Below are positions 26,485-35,351 of a stretch of DNA of 61,583 nt, piece by piece. The DNA comes from an uncultured Rickettsiales bacterium. Its GTDB lineage: Bacteria; Pseudomonadota; Alphaproteobacteria; Rickettsiales; UBA1997. The stretch covers positions 1-61,583 of the forward strand of contig CAKVGI010000008.1 in assembly GCA_934747265.1 (NCBI GenBank), given 5' to 3'. Positions within the stretch are counted from its first letter, which is position 1; each line of letters starts with the position of its first letter. The position numbers and the translations under genes were made by a program. The notes below the pieces were generated by a model, which saw only the letters and a program-made list of their open reading frames with translations, was not told where the DNA came from and did no database searches.

Positions 26485-29088
26485 TTGAGCGGAAATAATA
26501 GTGAAAGAAAGACTCTTAAATTAGGAAAAATAAATAATGATATTCAAAAGAATATTGAGTCTTATACGAAAGGAAATAAAGTTTTTAATAAAGGCAATAA
26601 TGACGCAAATAAAAAAACGGAAATTGCTGATAGTAAAAATGCTACTGAATTTCTCAAATTTGCTAGAACGAATAGTTCTTTTGCGAATAATGATTTGATT
26701 AGACAAAGACAAGAAAATAAAACTTTTAGAAACTTGAACGCAAGGCCATTTCCAAATAAAATTCAAGAAAATCAAATAAGCTTTGTTTCAGAGAGGAAAA
26801 ATGAAGAAAATATTGAGCAAAGTAAAAAAGAAGGAAGTTCGGGTAATAATAATTTTCAAAGCATTGATGCACATAAAATATTAAGTTCTTATGCTCAAAA
26901 ACAAAAGGAAGAAGAAAAGGCTAAAAGAGAAGAAGAAAGAGCTAAAAGAGAAGCTGAAAATAAGAAAAAACAAGAAGAAGAGCTTAAAAAATTCAATGCA
27001 AAAGGGAAGAACAACCAAAACAACAGAAAAGATGAAGAAAATAATAATAATTTTCAACCACCAAAGAATGTAAAAGAGGAAGAAGTTAAAACTTTTTACA
27101 AGAAAGATAATCATAAAAAATATAGCAGAGACTATGATGATGAAGATGAGGAAAACAACTCAAATAAGATAAATAAAAAATCAATGCAGTCCTCTAATTA
27201 TTCAAAAAACAAGAATATTCACACATATATTTTAAGTGATGACGATGATGAAGATGGCTTTGGTAGGAGAAGAAAAAGCAATAAGAGCTTTTTCAAAAAT
27301 AAAGATAAATCACAAGAGGTTGTGCATCAAAAAATTATTCAAGATGTTGAGTTGCCTGAATTTATTACTGTTGGTGATTTAGCTGAAAAAATGAACGAAA
27401 AAAAGGCTGACGTTGTAAAAAAACTTATATCTATGGGCATGCCTTGTACAATTAATCAAACTATTGATGCTGATACAGCTGAGCTTGTTGTTGTTGAATT
27501 TGGACATAATGTTAAAAAAAGAACAACAGAACATGATGTTGAAAATAAATTAGGCGAGGAAAAAGGAACCAAATTTGTTTCAAGAGCTCCTGTTGTTACA
27601 ATTATGGGACACGTAGATCATGGTAAAACCTCTTTGCTTGATGCTATTAGAACAACACATGTTGCAGAAGGTGAATCTGGTGGTATTACACAACATATTG
27701 GTGCTTCAAGAGTTGAGGTTGAAAAAGGTAAATTTATTACATTTATTGATACGCCTGGACATGAAGCATTTACTGAAATGAGGATGAGAGGAGCAAGTAT
27801 TACAGATATAGTTGTTTTAGTTGTTGCTGCTGATGATGGTGTAAAAGACCAAACAATAGAAGCTATACATCACGCAAAAGCTGCTGGTGTTCCAATAATT
27901 CTTGCTATAAATAAAATTGATAAAGTTGGCGCTGATCCAATGAGAGTTAAGCAAGAGCTTTTACAATATGACATAATTACAGAAGATTTTGGTGGCGATG
28001 TTATGTCGGTTGAGGTTTCAGCTAAACAAAAAATAGGTCTTGAAAAATTAAGAGAAACTATTTTGTTGCAAGCTGAAATGATGGATTTAAAAGCTCCTAT
28101 TGACGTTAAGCCTTGTGGTGCAATCATAGAAGCTAGAATGGATCAGAAAAAGGGGCCTATTGCAAGTTTATTGGTTCAAAAAGGTATCTTAAAATTTGGA
28201 GACTTGGTTTTGGCTGGTACATCTTATGGTAGGATTAAAAAAATGGTAGATGATAAACATAAAATTCAAAAAGAAGCAAGTCCATCTATGGCTGTTGAAA
28301 TTCTTGGACTTGATAGCGTGCCTACCGCTGGTGATCAATTTTATGTTTTAGATGAAGAAAAAGAAGTTAGAGAAATTATTGCTTATAGGGAGAGAAAAGC
28401 GTTAGAAGCAAAAGTAGCAAAAAGAAGCGTAAAAAGTTTAGATTCAATGCTAAAAACTGTTGGTGGAAAGTCAGCAAAATTATTGCCAGTAATTATAAAA
28501 GCTGATGTTAATGGTTCTATTGAGGCTATAATTGGAACATTAAATAAATTAAACACACCAGAAGTTGAAATTGATGTTGTTCATTCTGCTACTGGTGCTA
28601 TAAATGAAACAGATATTAACTTAGCATCCGTATCTGATGCATTAATTTTAGGCTTTAATGTTAGAGCTAATTCAAACGCTGTTGAAATGGCAAAATCAAA
28701 AGATGTAGAAATTAGGTACTACTCAATTATTTATAATATGGTTGATGATATTAAAAATATTTTAAGTGGTATGTTGGAACCTGTAAAAAAAGAAGAAATT
28801 ACAGGACATGCAGAGGTTAGACAAGTATTTAAAATTACTGGTGCCGGAAAAGTTGCTGGATGTTTCGTTGTTGACGGCGAAATTTCTAGAAATAACAAAG
28901 TTAGATTAATTAGAGATGGTATTGTTATTTATAGCGGAGAATTAAAAGCTTTAAAGAGATTTAAAGATGATGTAAAAGAAGTTAAATCTGGCTATGAATG
29001 CGGTATGTCTATTGAAAACTATGATGATATAAAAGAAAAAGATATTATAGAAAGCTTTAAAATTATAGAAGAAAAAAGAGTTTTATAG
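26485..29088 (+). CDS. infB: Translation initiation factor IF-2
   Basis: 867 residues, initiated at a TTG preceded by a strong AAGGA ribosome-binding site. The first 280 residues are a low-complexity, highly charged Asn/Lys/Glu region with a KREEERAKREAE-type helix, typical of IF-2. The IF2-N domain follows (ITVGDLAEKMNEKKADVVKK), then the GTPase domain from about 368 (GHVDHGKTS, DTPGHEAF, NKIDK) and the C-terminal domains ending with EVRQVFKI and EKRVL. It places initiator tRNA on the ribosome. The customary rbfA and truB genes do not follow; a terminator does. Confidence 0.97.
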   Translation: MSGNNSERKTLKLGKINNDIQKNIESYTKGNKVFNKGNNDANKKTEIADSKNATEFLKFARTNSSFANNDLIRQRQENKTFRNLNARPFPNKIQENQISFVSERKNEENIEQSKKEGSSGNNNFQSIDAHKILSSYAQKQKEEEKAKREEERAKREAENKKKQEEELKKFNAKGKNNQNNRKDEENNNNFQPPKNVKEEEVKTFYKKDNHKKYSRDYDDEDEENNSNKINKKSMQSSNYSKNKNIHTYILSDDDDEDGFGRRRKSNKSFFKNKDKSQEVVHQKIIQDVELPEFITVGDLAEKMNEKKADVVKKLISMGMPCTINQTIDADTAELVVVEFGHNVKKRTTEHDVENKLGEEKGTKFVSRAPVVTIMGHVDHGKTSLLDAIRTTHVAEGESGGITQHIGASRVEVEKGKFITFIDTPGHEAFTEMRMRGASITDIVVLVVAADDGVKDQTIEAIHHAKAAGVPIILAINKIDKVGADPMRVKQELLQYDIITEDFGGDVMSVEVSAKQKIGLEKLRETILLQAEMMDLKAPIDVKPCGAIIEARMDQKKGPIASLLVQKGILKFGDLVLAGTSYGRIKKMVDDKHKIQKEASPSMAVEILGLDSVPTAGDQFYVLDEEKEVREIIAYRERKALEAKVAKRSVKSLDSMLKTVGGKSAKLLPVIIKADVNGSIEAIIGTLNKLNTPEVEIDVVHSATGAINETDINLASVSDALILGFNVRANSNAVEMAKSKDVEIRYYSIIYNMVDDIKNILSGMLEPVKKEEITGHAEVRQVFKITGAGKVAGCFVVDGEISRNNKVRLIRDGIVIYSGELKALKRFKDDVKEVKSGYECGMSIENYDDIKEKDIIESFKIIEEKRVL

Positions 29089-29106
29089 AATAATATCTAA
29101 TTTACA

Positions 29107-29142
29107 AAGTGTTGCAGTCAAAATTGCAACACTTTTTATTTT
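29107..29142 (+). terminator. Intrinsic terminator after infB
   Basis: A 10-bp stem (AAGTGTTGCA / TGCAACACTT), an 8-nt loop and a run of Ts. Confidence 0.9.
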
Positions 29143-29201
29143 TGTGTTGAGTTTTTTGTTTTATATAATATACTTAAACTGTAAAATTTATTTTTTATAT
29201 A

Positions 29202-30251
29202 ATGAGCGATTACACATCAGAAGATACAATTTTTGTTCAAATAGCTTCTTATAGAGATCCAGAACTTCAATGGACATTAAAAGATTTGTTTGAAAAAGCA
29301 AAACGACCAGAAAATATATTTGTTGGAATTTGCCATCAATATGATATGAAAGGCGATGAAGATAAAAATCTTTTTGAAATACCTTTTTCTCATCCAAAAC
29401 AATTAAGAATTGATGAAGTGGATTATAGAGATGCGAAAGGATTGTTTTTTGCTAGAAGCAAAACACAACAATTATATAAAAATGAAAAATGGACAGCGCA
29501 ATTTGATAGCCATATGCGTTTCTATAAAAATTGGGATGAAATAGCAATTTTACAACTAAAGAAACTAATAAAGCAAGGTTATAAATATCCATTAATTACT
29601 TCATATCCACCAGGATATAATCCAGAAACTAATGAAATAGAACATAATAATACATCATTAATGACTGTAAAACTTTTTGATAAAAATACCGGAATTATTA
29701 GGATGACTAACTGTAATTATAATTGCTTTGAGTATTTTACGAATACAGCTTTTATATCTGGTAATAACTTTGTAACATTAGCTGAACAGATACTTAAAGT
29801 ACCTTATGATAAATATATGTATTTTACAGATGAAGCAAATATTTCAGTAAGATCTTGGACCAACAATTTTGATTTTTTTAACTTAGAACACAATTATGTT
29901 GCTCATTTATGGAATGATAACAAGATAAAAAACACAAAAACGAATAGAAAAGTTATATCTGATGATAATAAAATTGGATATCATGACAATTCAAAATCAA
30001 ATGCAAGAGAAAGAGCTTTATTTAATATGCAAAAATCTAACGATCCAGAAGTTTTAGAAAATATCAAAGAATATGATTTAGGAAATAAAAGAACATTAAG
30101 AGACTATGAAAGATTTTCTGGTGTTGATTTTAGAAGAAAAACAACAAGAGAACATACAAAGCAAGGTATTTTTGAAGATTGGAATGAAGTAAGTAAAATA
30201 AATGATATAAAGAATATTTTTAACAACGTAAGATATAAATATGCAAAATAA
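29202..30251 (+). CDS. GT60-like glycosyltransferase (PF11397 type), copy 1
   Basis: 349 residues. It opens with the hallmark of the GlcNAc-transferase family PF11397: TIFVQIASYRDPELQWTL, then FVGICHQYD, a GT-A fold nucleotide-sugar enzyme. The metal/sugar motif reads FDSHMRF at about 103. Family members transfer GlcNAc or related sugars to proteins (for example Skp1 in Dictyostelium) or glycans; the acceptor here is unknown. The first 75 and last 63 residues are almost identical to the next gene, while the middle differs. No signal peptide, so cytoplasmic. It overlaps the next gene by 11 bp and is probably the first gene of a four-gene unit. Confidence 0.85.
   Translation: MSDYTSEDTIFVQIASYRDPELQWTLKDLFEKAKRPENIFVGICHQYDMKGDEDKNLFEIPFSHPKQLRIDEVDYRDAKGLFFARSKTQQLYKNEKWTAQFDSHMRFYKNWDEIAILQLKKLIKQGYKYPLITSYPPGYNPETNEIEHNNTSLMTVKLFDKNTGIIRMTNCNYNCFEYFTNTAFISGNNFVTLAEQILKVPYDKYMYFTDEANISVRSWTNNFDFFNLEHNYVAHLWNDNKIKNTKTNRKVISDDNKIGYHDNSKSNARERALFNMQKSNDPEVLENIKEYDLGNKRTLRDYERFSGVDFRRKTTREHTKQGIFEDWNEVSKINDIKNIFNNVRYKYAK
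29209..29430 (+). repeat. Direct repeat L1: 5' segment of glycosyltransferase copy 1
   Basis: 222 bp nearly identical to 30251-30472, with only scattered, mostly silent changes. It codes for the N-terminal nucleotide-sugar-binding part shared by the two glycosyltransferases. Confidence 0.9.
30032..30218 (+). repeat. Direct repeat R1: 3' segment of glycosyltransferase copy 1
   Basis: 187 bp nearly identical to 31035-31221. It codes for the shared C-terminal segment starting KSNDPEVLENIKEY. Confidence 0.9.
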
Positions 30252-31245
30252 TTACACATCAGAAGATACAATTTTTGTTCAAATAGCATCTTACAGAGAT
30301 CCAGAACTTCAATGGACATTAAAAGATTTGTTTGAAAAAGCAAAACGACCAGAAAATATATTTGTCGGAATTTGCCATCAATATGATATGAAAGGAGATG
30401 AAGATAAACATCTTTTTGAAATACCTTTTTCTCATCCAAAACAATTAAGAATTGATGAAGTGGATTATAGGGAAAGTCAAGGATGTTGTTGGGCAAGAAA
30501 TAGAGTACAAAAATTATGGAAAGGTGAAAAATGGACTTTAATGATTGATTCTCATATGAGGTTTGAAAAAGATTGGGATGAAATATTGGTTAAAAGACTA
30601 AAAAATAAGGACAACAATGAATTAATATCGCAAATTTGTGGAGATACGTTAAAAGATAAAAATTATACAGATTGTGTTTATTTACCAAACTTTAATCAAA
30701 AGCATTTTGATTACAATTCAATGATTTTATTTGGATATATCTGTTCTATTCATAATGATCAGCAAAACAAAGCAATGATTTCAGCAAGGTTCATTTTTGC
30801 AAATTCTTCAATAATATCAGCTGTTAAATACGATAAGTATTTATATTTTTTTGGTGAAGAAATTAATTTAGCTGTTAGACTTTGGACTCATGGTTATAAT
30901 ATTTTAACAGATCATAGAATTATAGCACATCATAAAAAAATTTGTGAAAGTAATAGAAATAAAAAAGATAACCCAAACAAAGATAAAAAAGATTATATAA
31001 GTTTTTCGAGAGTTAAACATTTACTAAATACTAGAAAATCTAACGATCCAGAAGTTTTAGAAAATATCAAAGAATATGGTTTAGGAAACAAAAGAACATT
31101 AAGAGATTATGAGAGATTTTCTGGTGTTGATTTTAGAAGAAAAACAACAAGAGAACATACAAAACAAGGTATTTTTGAGGATTGGAATGAAGTAAGCAAA
31201 ATGAATGATATAAAGAATTTATTTAATAAAAAATATAATAATTAA
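30241..31245 (+). CDS. GT60-like glycosyltransferase (PF11397 type), copy 2
   Basis: 334 residues, starting inside the last 11 bp of copy 1. The N-terminal TIFVQIASYRDPELQWTL and C-terminal RTLRDYERFSGVDFRRKT blocks match copy 1 almost exactly. The central 170 residues, which include the metal-site region IDSHMRFEKDWDE, a distinct GCCWARNRVQKLW motif and FGEEINLAVRLWTHGYN, are clearly different from copy 1 and look closer to the family consensus. The likely meaning is different sugar or acceptor preference. Followed after 27 bp by the FkbM gene. Confidence 0.87.
   Translation: MQNNYTSEDTIFVQIASYRDPELQWTLKDLFEKAKRPENIFVGICHQYDMKGDEDKHLFEIPFSHPKQLRIDEVDYRESQGCCWARNRVQKLWKGEKWTLMIDSHMRFEKDWDEILVKRLKNKDNNELISQICGDTLKDKNYTDCVYLPNFNQKHFDYNSMILFGYICSIHNDQQNKAMISARFIFANSSIISAVKYDKYLYFFGEEINLAVRLWTHGYNILTDHRIIAHHKKICESNRNKKDNPNKDKKDYISFSRVKHLLNTRKSNDPEVLENIKEYGLGNKRTLRDYERFSGVDFRRKTTREHTKQGIFEDWNEVSKMNDIKNLFNKKYNN
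30251..30472 (+). repeat. Direct repeat L2: 5' segment of glycosyltransferase copy 2
   Basis: Partner of 29209-29430; same length (222 bp) and reading frame. Confidence 0.9.
31035..31221 (+). repeat. Direct repeat R2: 3' segment of glycosyltransferase copy 2
   Basis: Partner of 30032-30218; same length (187 bp) and reading frame. Confidence 0.9.
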
Positions 31246-31272
31246 TTATAAATAAATATAGGAAAATATTAA

Positions 31273-31962
31273 ATGATAAATAGCATATGTAAGAGTACGA
31301 ATATAAGGGGCTATCAACTAAAATTGTTTGATATTGATAGTTCCAAAACAGTAGAAATTCTTAATTATGAGTTTAATAAATTTGGTGAATATAAATTAGC
31401 TGATTCAATTAATTTTAAGAAAAATGATGTTATTTTAGACATTGGTGCAAACGTTGGAACCACTTCAATTTATTTAGCTAAAAAATTCCCAATGACAAAA
31501 ATTTATAGTTTCGAACCAGTTTTTTATACTTGGAAGAATTTAAAAAGAAATTTACATATAAATAGTGTCGAAAATATTGTGAAATGCAGAAATTTAGCGG
31601 TATCAGGACAAAACAATAGTTTTTTGACTTTAAGAATCGATCCTTATAATAGTGGAGCAAGCTCGTCTATCAATCAATTAAACCAAAACAAGACTACAAT
31701 AAAGAAATTTAATGTAAAAACTATTTCTCTTGATAATATTTTTGAAAAATTTGGTATTCAAAAGGTGAAATTATTAAAAATTGATTGTGAAGGCGCAGAA
31801 TTTGATATTCTATATAATTCAAAACAATTACAGGCTGGAAATATTGAATACATAGTTGGAGAAACACATAGTTTTGATAAAAAAAAGAATAATAGGGAAT
31901 CTTTGTTAGAATATCTAGAAAAATATGTAGATAAAGAAAAAATGAGTTGGGTTGGATGGTAA
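31273..31962 (+). CDS. FkbM-family SAM-dependent methyltransferase
   Basis: 229 residues. Motif I is DVILDIGANVGTTSIYLAKK at about 55-74, followed by IYSFEPVFYTWKNLKRNL, a late VKTISLDNI and KLLKIDCEGAEFDIL, all diagnostic of FkbM-type O-methyltransferases. These enzymes methylate hydroxyls on sugars or polyketides. Next to two glycosyltransferases the likely substrate is a sugar on a surface glycan or glycoprotein. The stop codon overlaps the start of the next methyltransferase gene. Confidence 0.85.
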   Translation: MINSICKSTNIRGYQLKLFDIDSSKTVEILNYEFNKFGEYKLADSINFKKNDVILDIGANVGTTSIYLAKKFPMTKIYSFEPVFYTWKNLKRNLHINSVENIVKCRNLAVSGQNNSFLTLRIDPYNSGASSSINQLNQNKTTIKKFNVKTISLDNIFEKFGIQKVKLLKIDCEGAEFDILYNSKQLQAGNIEYIVGETHSFDKKKNNRESLLEYLEKYVDKEKMSWVGW

Positions 31963-32996
31963 AAATTGAATTTATTAACAAAAAAGTAAAAACCATGTTA
32001 GAAAGTGCTACAAAACAACATATTACACTATTAAAGAATTTTTTAGGTGAAAAGGTTAATAGTATTTTAGAAATTCAATGCGGAGACGGTTATGATATTG
32101 AAAACTGTATTGCATTGCAAGATAAAAACTTAAAATACATCGGAGTAGATGTAGTTGATGAAGTTATTCAAGATAATAGACAATATTTTAGAGAGGAAAA
32201 AAATAAGTTGTTTATGATATTGGATGCAAGCAACGAACCATTGCCACAATGCGATTTAGTGGTTTGTAGTGGTATGATGGAGTATTTGCCAATTGCAAAT
32301 ATTTGGTCTTTAATTGAAAATATTAGAGACAGTAAAGCAAAGTATGTTGCATTTGATTACTATCATTCACCAATTTCTGAATTAAAAATAAATGAAGATA
32401 TAAAAATTGAGTCTGATGAAAGAGAAGATGAAAAGAAAAATAGTAAAGATAAAGATTTAAAGAAAGAAAAAGAAAATGACCACAAAAATGAACCTGTGAA
32501 AAGAGCAATAAATTTGACGCAGGCACCATTTTATTTTCCAAAACCAAAATTTCTTTTCCCAACAGATGACATTAATCATTCCATTGCTTTCTATGAAATC
32601 AAAGACATAGAATTTTTTATGGATTGGCACAATGATGATGTTTCATATTTGAGACATAAACTTGTTGATTATTTGGAAAGTGATTTTAACGAAATAAGAT
32701 CTGTTTTTAAAAAACAAGAGGATGGTGAAAAATTATTTAAGGATGCTATAACTGAGGACTCAATAGATTGGAACAAGACATATTACAATGAACCATATAA
32801 AACAATAATTGATAGTAATGGTATTTTTACTAAATGGATAGATTTATTGATACTTTTGTATAAAACCGACAAGGTTGATAGGTTGCAAAATGATCAACCT
32901 GAAAGATATAAAGACTTATTAAATGAGGATAATTTCTTGTGGGCTTCAATTATAGCAAAAGATTATATTAAATGGAAATATAACGAGTTATTTTAA
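31956..32996 (+). CDS. SAM-dependent methyltransferase with charged insertion
   Basis: 346 residues from the ATG at 31956, which overlaps the previous stop by seven bases; ATG 31995 is an alternative. A Rossmann methyltransferase domain occupies the first half (ILEIQCGDGYDIENC, YIGVDVVDEVI, DLVVCSGMMEYLP). A very charged insert of Lys, Glu and Asp lies at about 150-180, followed by LTQAPFYFPKPKF, which resembles the NL-PPF-lP segment of this class of enzymes, and then a helical C-terminal domain of about 140 residues I do not recognise. Last gene of the glycosyltransferase island. The substrate is unknown. Confidence 0.7.
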   Translation: MVKIEFINKKVKTMLESATKQHITLLKNFLGEKVNSILEIQCGDGYDIENCIALQDKNLKYIGVDVVDEVIQDNRQYFREEKNKLFMILDASNEPLPQCDLVVCSGMMEYLPIANIWSLIENIRDSKAKYVAFDYYHSPISELKINEDIKIESDEREDEKKNSKDKDLKKEKENDHKNEPVKRAINLTQAPFYFPKPKFLFPTDDINHSIAFYEIKDIEFFMDWHNDDVSYLRHKLVDYLESDFNEIRSVFKKQEDGEKLFKDAITEDSIDWNKTYYNEPYKTIIDSNGIFTKWIDLLILLYKTDKVDRLQNDQPERYKDLLNEDNFLWASIIAKDYIKWKYNELF

Positions 32997-33003
32997 TAGC
33001 GAT

Positions 33004-33028
33004 AATGGGTTGCATAAAACAACCCATT
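33004..33028. terminator. Hairpin between convergent methyltransferase and ssb
   Basis: Nine-bp stem AATGGGTTG / CAACCCATT with a 7-nt loop. The following bases are only moderately T-rich, so termination strength is uncertain. Confidence 0.5.
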
Positions 33029-33052
33029 GTTCATTAATTAATGCAATTTTTA

Positions 33053-33526
33053 TTAAAATGGAATATCATCATCTATTTTTGTATCCACAAATTCACCAGC
33101 ATCCATCATTTCTTTTTCATCAGGAAAAGCTTCTGCTTCTAATGGTTCGTTTGATTGAGAATTATTGTATGAAGATGATGCAACTCTATCTAAAATTTGC
33201 AACGTAGCATTAAAGCCTTGCAAAACTATTTCTGTTGTATATCTTTCTATGCCATCATTACTTACCCATTTTCTGGTTTGTAAAGATCCTTCTAAATATA
33301 ATTTTGTGCCTTTTTTAACATATAATTTTACTATGTTTGCTAAACCTGGACTATACACAACTATTCTATGCCATTCAGTCTTTTCTTTCTTTTCGTGAGT
33401 TGTTTTGTCTTTCCAAGCATCAGTTGTTGCTAAACTAAAAGTTGCTATGTCATTACCATTACTCATAGTTCTGATTTCTGGATCTTTTCCGACATTTCCA
33501 ACTAAAATTACTTTATTTATTGCCAT
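33053..33526 (-). CDS. ssb: Single-stranded DNA-binding protein
   Basis: 157 residues from the ATG at 33526 (MAINKVILVGNVGKDPE); an upstream in-frame ATG at 33586 would add an implausible hydrophobic leader. The OB fold covers about 1-110 with WHRIVVYSPGLANI and KKGTKLYLEGSLQTRKW. A flexible acidic tail ends in DDDIPF, the C-terminal tip that recruits SSB partners. It coats single-stranded DNA in replication and repair. Monocistronic. Confidence 0.96.
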   Translation of the reverse strand: MAINKVILVGNVGKDPEIRTMSNGNDIATFSLATTDAWKDKTTHEKKEKTEWHRIVVYSPGLANIVKLYVKKGTKLYLEGSLQTRKWVSNDGIERYTTEIVLQGFNATLQILDRVASSSYNNSQSNEPLEAEAFPDEKEMMDAGEFVDTKIDDDIPF

Positions 33527-33586
33527 TTTATCTAAAAATTTAATAACATAATACTTTTTTACCAAGAAAAAAATAAAAAGCAACAC

Positions 33587-33892
33587 GAAAAATTACAAAA
33601 ATCAATTTATGTAAAAAATAAAGATATTATCTTTGATAAATATAATTTATTAATTGAGGATAAATTAGATTAAAATATTGAAAATTGGTGATGTAATAAA
33701 AATATACACTAATTATCTACTGCCAATTATAATAACTGTTTTGCATATTAATTTTTTTTTATTTTAAATTTGTTAATATCTATGTTAATATTTTTTTAAA
33801 AACTCTTTATATTGATATTTTTCTTTTTTATAAAAAAATGCCAATCTTGAATGAAAATTCAAAATCTTTATAAACAATAAATATTTTAAAAT
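33587..33892. other. Intergenic A+T-rich stretch upstream of ssb
   Basis: About 300 bp without a convincing gene. It should contain the ssb promoter, but no box stands out against the A+T background. Confidence 0.5.
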
Positions 33893-33930
33893 TGAACAAA
33901 CAAAACCTCCAAATTTTAACATGGAGGTTT
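33893..33930 (-). terminator. Terminator after sdhD-like gene
   Basis: On the minus strand, AAACCTCCA / TGGAGGTTT (9 bp, 10-nt loop) is followed by TTGTTTGTTC. It lies just past the stop of the SdhD-like gene. Confidence 0.75.
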
Positions 33931-33937
33931 AAATTGA

Positions 33938-34288
33938 TTATGCTATAAATATACCCATAAAATGTAATTGCAATATTGACAAAACACCGGCCACCGCAAC
34001 TAAAATTGACAGAAAATCAAAAAATAACATAAAAATATTTTTTAATCCGTCATTAATTTTACTGTGATTTGCAACGTATTTTACGTCAAAATTTAAATGG
34101 TATAATGATGTAAGTAAAAAAAACATACCAAATATTACATTAATTGGCGAATAGAAGAAAATTGGTAAATAACCAACTGGATCGGATATTATATAGAAAA
34201 ATGATATTAAAAACCAAGCTAACAATGGTAATAAAATAAAACCAGATATTCCGTGTCTTGATAATTGTACCGTGCTCTTTGTAATCAT
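33938..34288 (-). CDS. SdhD-like membrane anchor subunit
   Basis: 116 residues with three transmembrane helices, the SdhD topology. An RHG start, a WFLISFFYIISDP segment, SPINVIFGMFFLLTSLYH and a last helix SILVAVAGVLSIL follow the alphaproteobacterial SdhD pattern. The helix-II His, the heme b ligand position in E. coli SdhD, is kept in LYHLNFD. The following DY pair that borders the quinone site is replaced (VANHSK). It forms a pair with the SdhC-like gene 10 bp upstream. sdhA and sdhB are not adjacent. It could serve succinate dehydrogenase or fumarate reductase. Confidence 0.65.
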   Translation of the reverse strand: MITKSTVQLSRHGISGFILLPLLAWFLISFFYIISDPVGYLPIFFYSPINVIFGMFFLLTSLYHLNFDVKYVANHSKINDGLKNIFMLFFDFLSILVAVAGVLSILQLHFMGIFIA

Positions 34289-34298
34289 ATTTTCTCCT

Positions 34299-34709
34299 CT
34301 ATAATATTATAAACATTGACAACAATGCCATTATAACAGCACTTAAAATATATATGCTATTATTTCTTTTTACAGCTTTTTCTTGTCCTCTATGTGAAAA
34401 ATGCATAAATCTAAATCTTATTTCATTTAACATATAAAAGTATAAGAAAAACAACCAAGTTATCAATAAGCCTAATTTTATACTATGTGAAAGCAAACCA
34501 CAATCAGCGCATAAAACATCATATGATTGTGTATTTATTGTATAAGCAAGATTTATAAAATACCAACAAATTATCAAAAGTCCAAAATATGTTGCAAACA
34601 CTGACAAATTGTACAATTGATAGTAAGCAGGACTCAAACCTCTTAAATTTTCTAATGAATCATCGGAATATTTAATCATACCATTTTCATTTATTTTCAT
34701 ATTAATCAT
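34299..34709 (-). CDS. SdhC-like membrane anchor subunit, heme-ligand motif altered
   Basis: 136 residues with three transmembrane helices. The N-terminal RGLSPAYYQLY resembles the RPLSPHLQIY start of SdhC and the overall topology fits. In SdhC the second helix carries an H-x(n)-GIRH segment whose His binds heme b; here the corresponding stretch reads YFYMLNEIRFRFMHF, so the expected His and the GIRH motif are gone. The first 15 residues are an extra extension. Either the complex lacks heme b or this is a derived anchor. The assignment leans on the neighbouring SdhD-like gene. Confidence 0.55.
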   Translation of the reverse strand: MINMKINENGMIKYSDDSLENLRGLSPAYYQLYNLSVFATYFGLLIICWYFINLAYTINTQSYDVLCADCGLLSHSIKLGLLITWLFFLYFYMLNEIRFRFMHFSHRGQEKAVKRNNSIYILSAVIMALLSMFIIL

Positions 34710-34885
34710 ATTAGAACTAAAAATGGATATTGCAACTAAAATCTTTACTTATTCCAACAATTTAATTTAAAATACTTATTTTTTATTAATATTTTATTTT
34801 GATAATGTTGCTAGCAGAAAAATAACGCTAGATATTTTTAGCTAAGATGAAAATGAATAATTTAATTTATATAAATATTAAAAAA

Positions 34886-35344
34886 TCAATAATTATCAAG
34901 AATTATTTTTTTTATTTTATCTTGTACTTCAAAATCAGCATCTATATCATTATTATCTTTCTTTTTAAATACTGATATTTTGAGATTCTTTTCGTCAATT
35001 TTTGTTCCTTTCACAACAACATTTATTTTATATAGACTATTATTATTGCTAATATTTGAAATTTTTCCCCAATCAGTTATAATTAAACCACTTTGCTGAT
35101 CAGCAATTGAAATTGGTAATATGGATGAAATATTCTCAATACTTTTTTGCCATAATGTATTTTCATCATATTTATTTTTTTCTTTAAAAATTTCTATTCC
35201 ATCTTTATTACCAAATAAGTTGCCAGCAAATTGTTTTCGTTTTAAAAACGGATCTTCTGGATAATTTTGTACTATATTATCATTGCTTGTCTTGCAGGCA
35301 AACATCCCAAATAACAAAATAAATATAGACAAAAATTTCTTCAT
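34886..35344 (-). CDS. DUF3576 outer-membrane lipoprotein
   Basis: 152 residues. Lipoprotein signal peptide with lipobox ending FACKT (Cys about residue 17). The mature protein matches the DUF3576 family of alphaproteobacteria nearly motif for motif: LKRKQFAGNLFGNKDGI, NTLWQKSIENISSILP and ADQQSGLIITDWG. The function of the family is not established; an outer-membrane or periplasmic role is expected. It lies 7 bp after the porin gene stop and is probably co-transcribed with it. Confidence 0.8.
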   Translation of the reverse strand: MKKFLSIFILLFGMFACKTSNDNIVQNYPEDPFLKRKQFAGNLFGNKDGIEIFKEKNKYDENTLWQKSIENISSILPISIADQQSGLIITDWGKISNISNNNSLYKINVVVKGTKIDEKNLKISVFKKKDNNDIDADFEVQDKIKKIILDNY

Positions 35345-35351
35345 ATTTTAA

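Noticed and set aside
26881..27114. Phe/Leu-rich frame opposite the infB N-terminal region
   Set aside because: It is the complement of the Lys/Glu-rich helix of IF-2, a composition artefact.
30104..30496. Minus-strand 130-codon frame across the glycosyltransferase junction, resembling the frame at 29188-29397
   Set aside because: The similarity between these antisense frames follows from the direct repeats in the two glycosyltransferase genes on the other strand.
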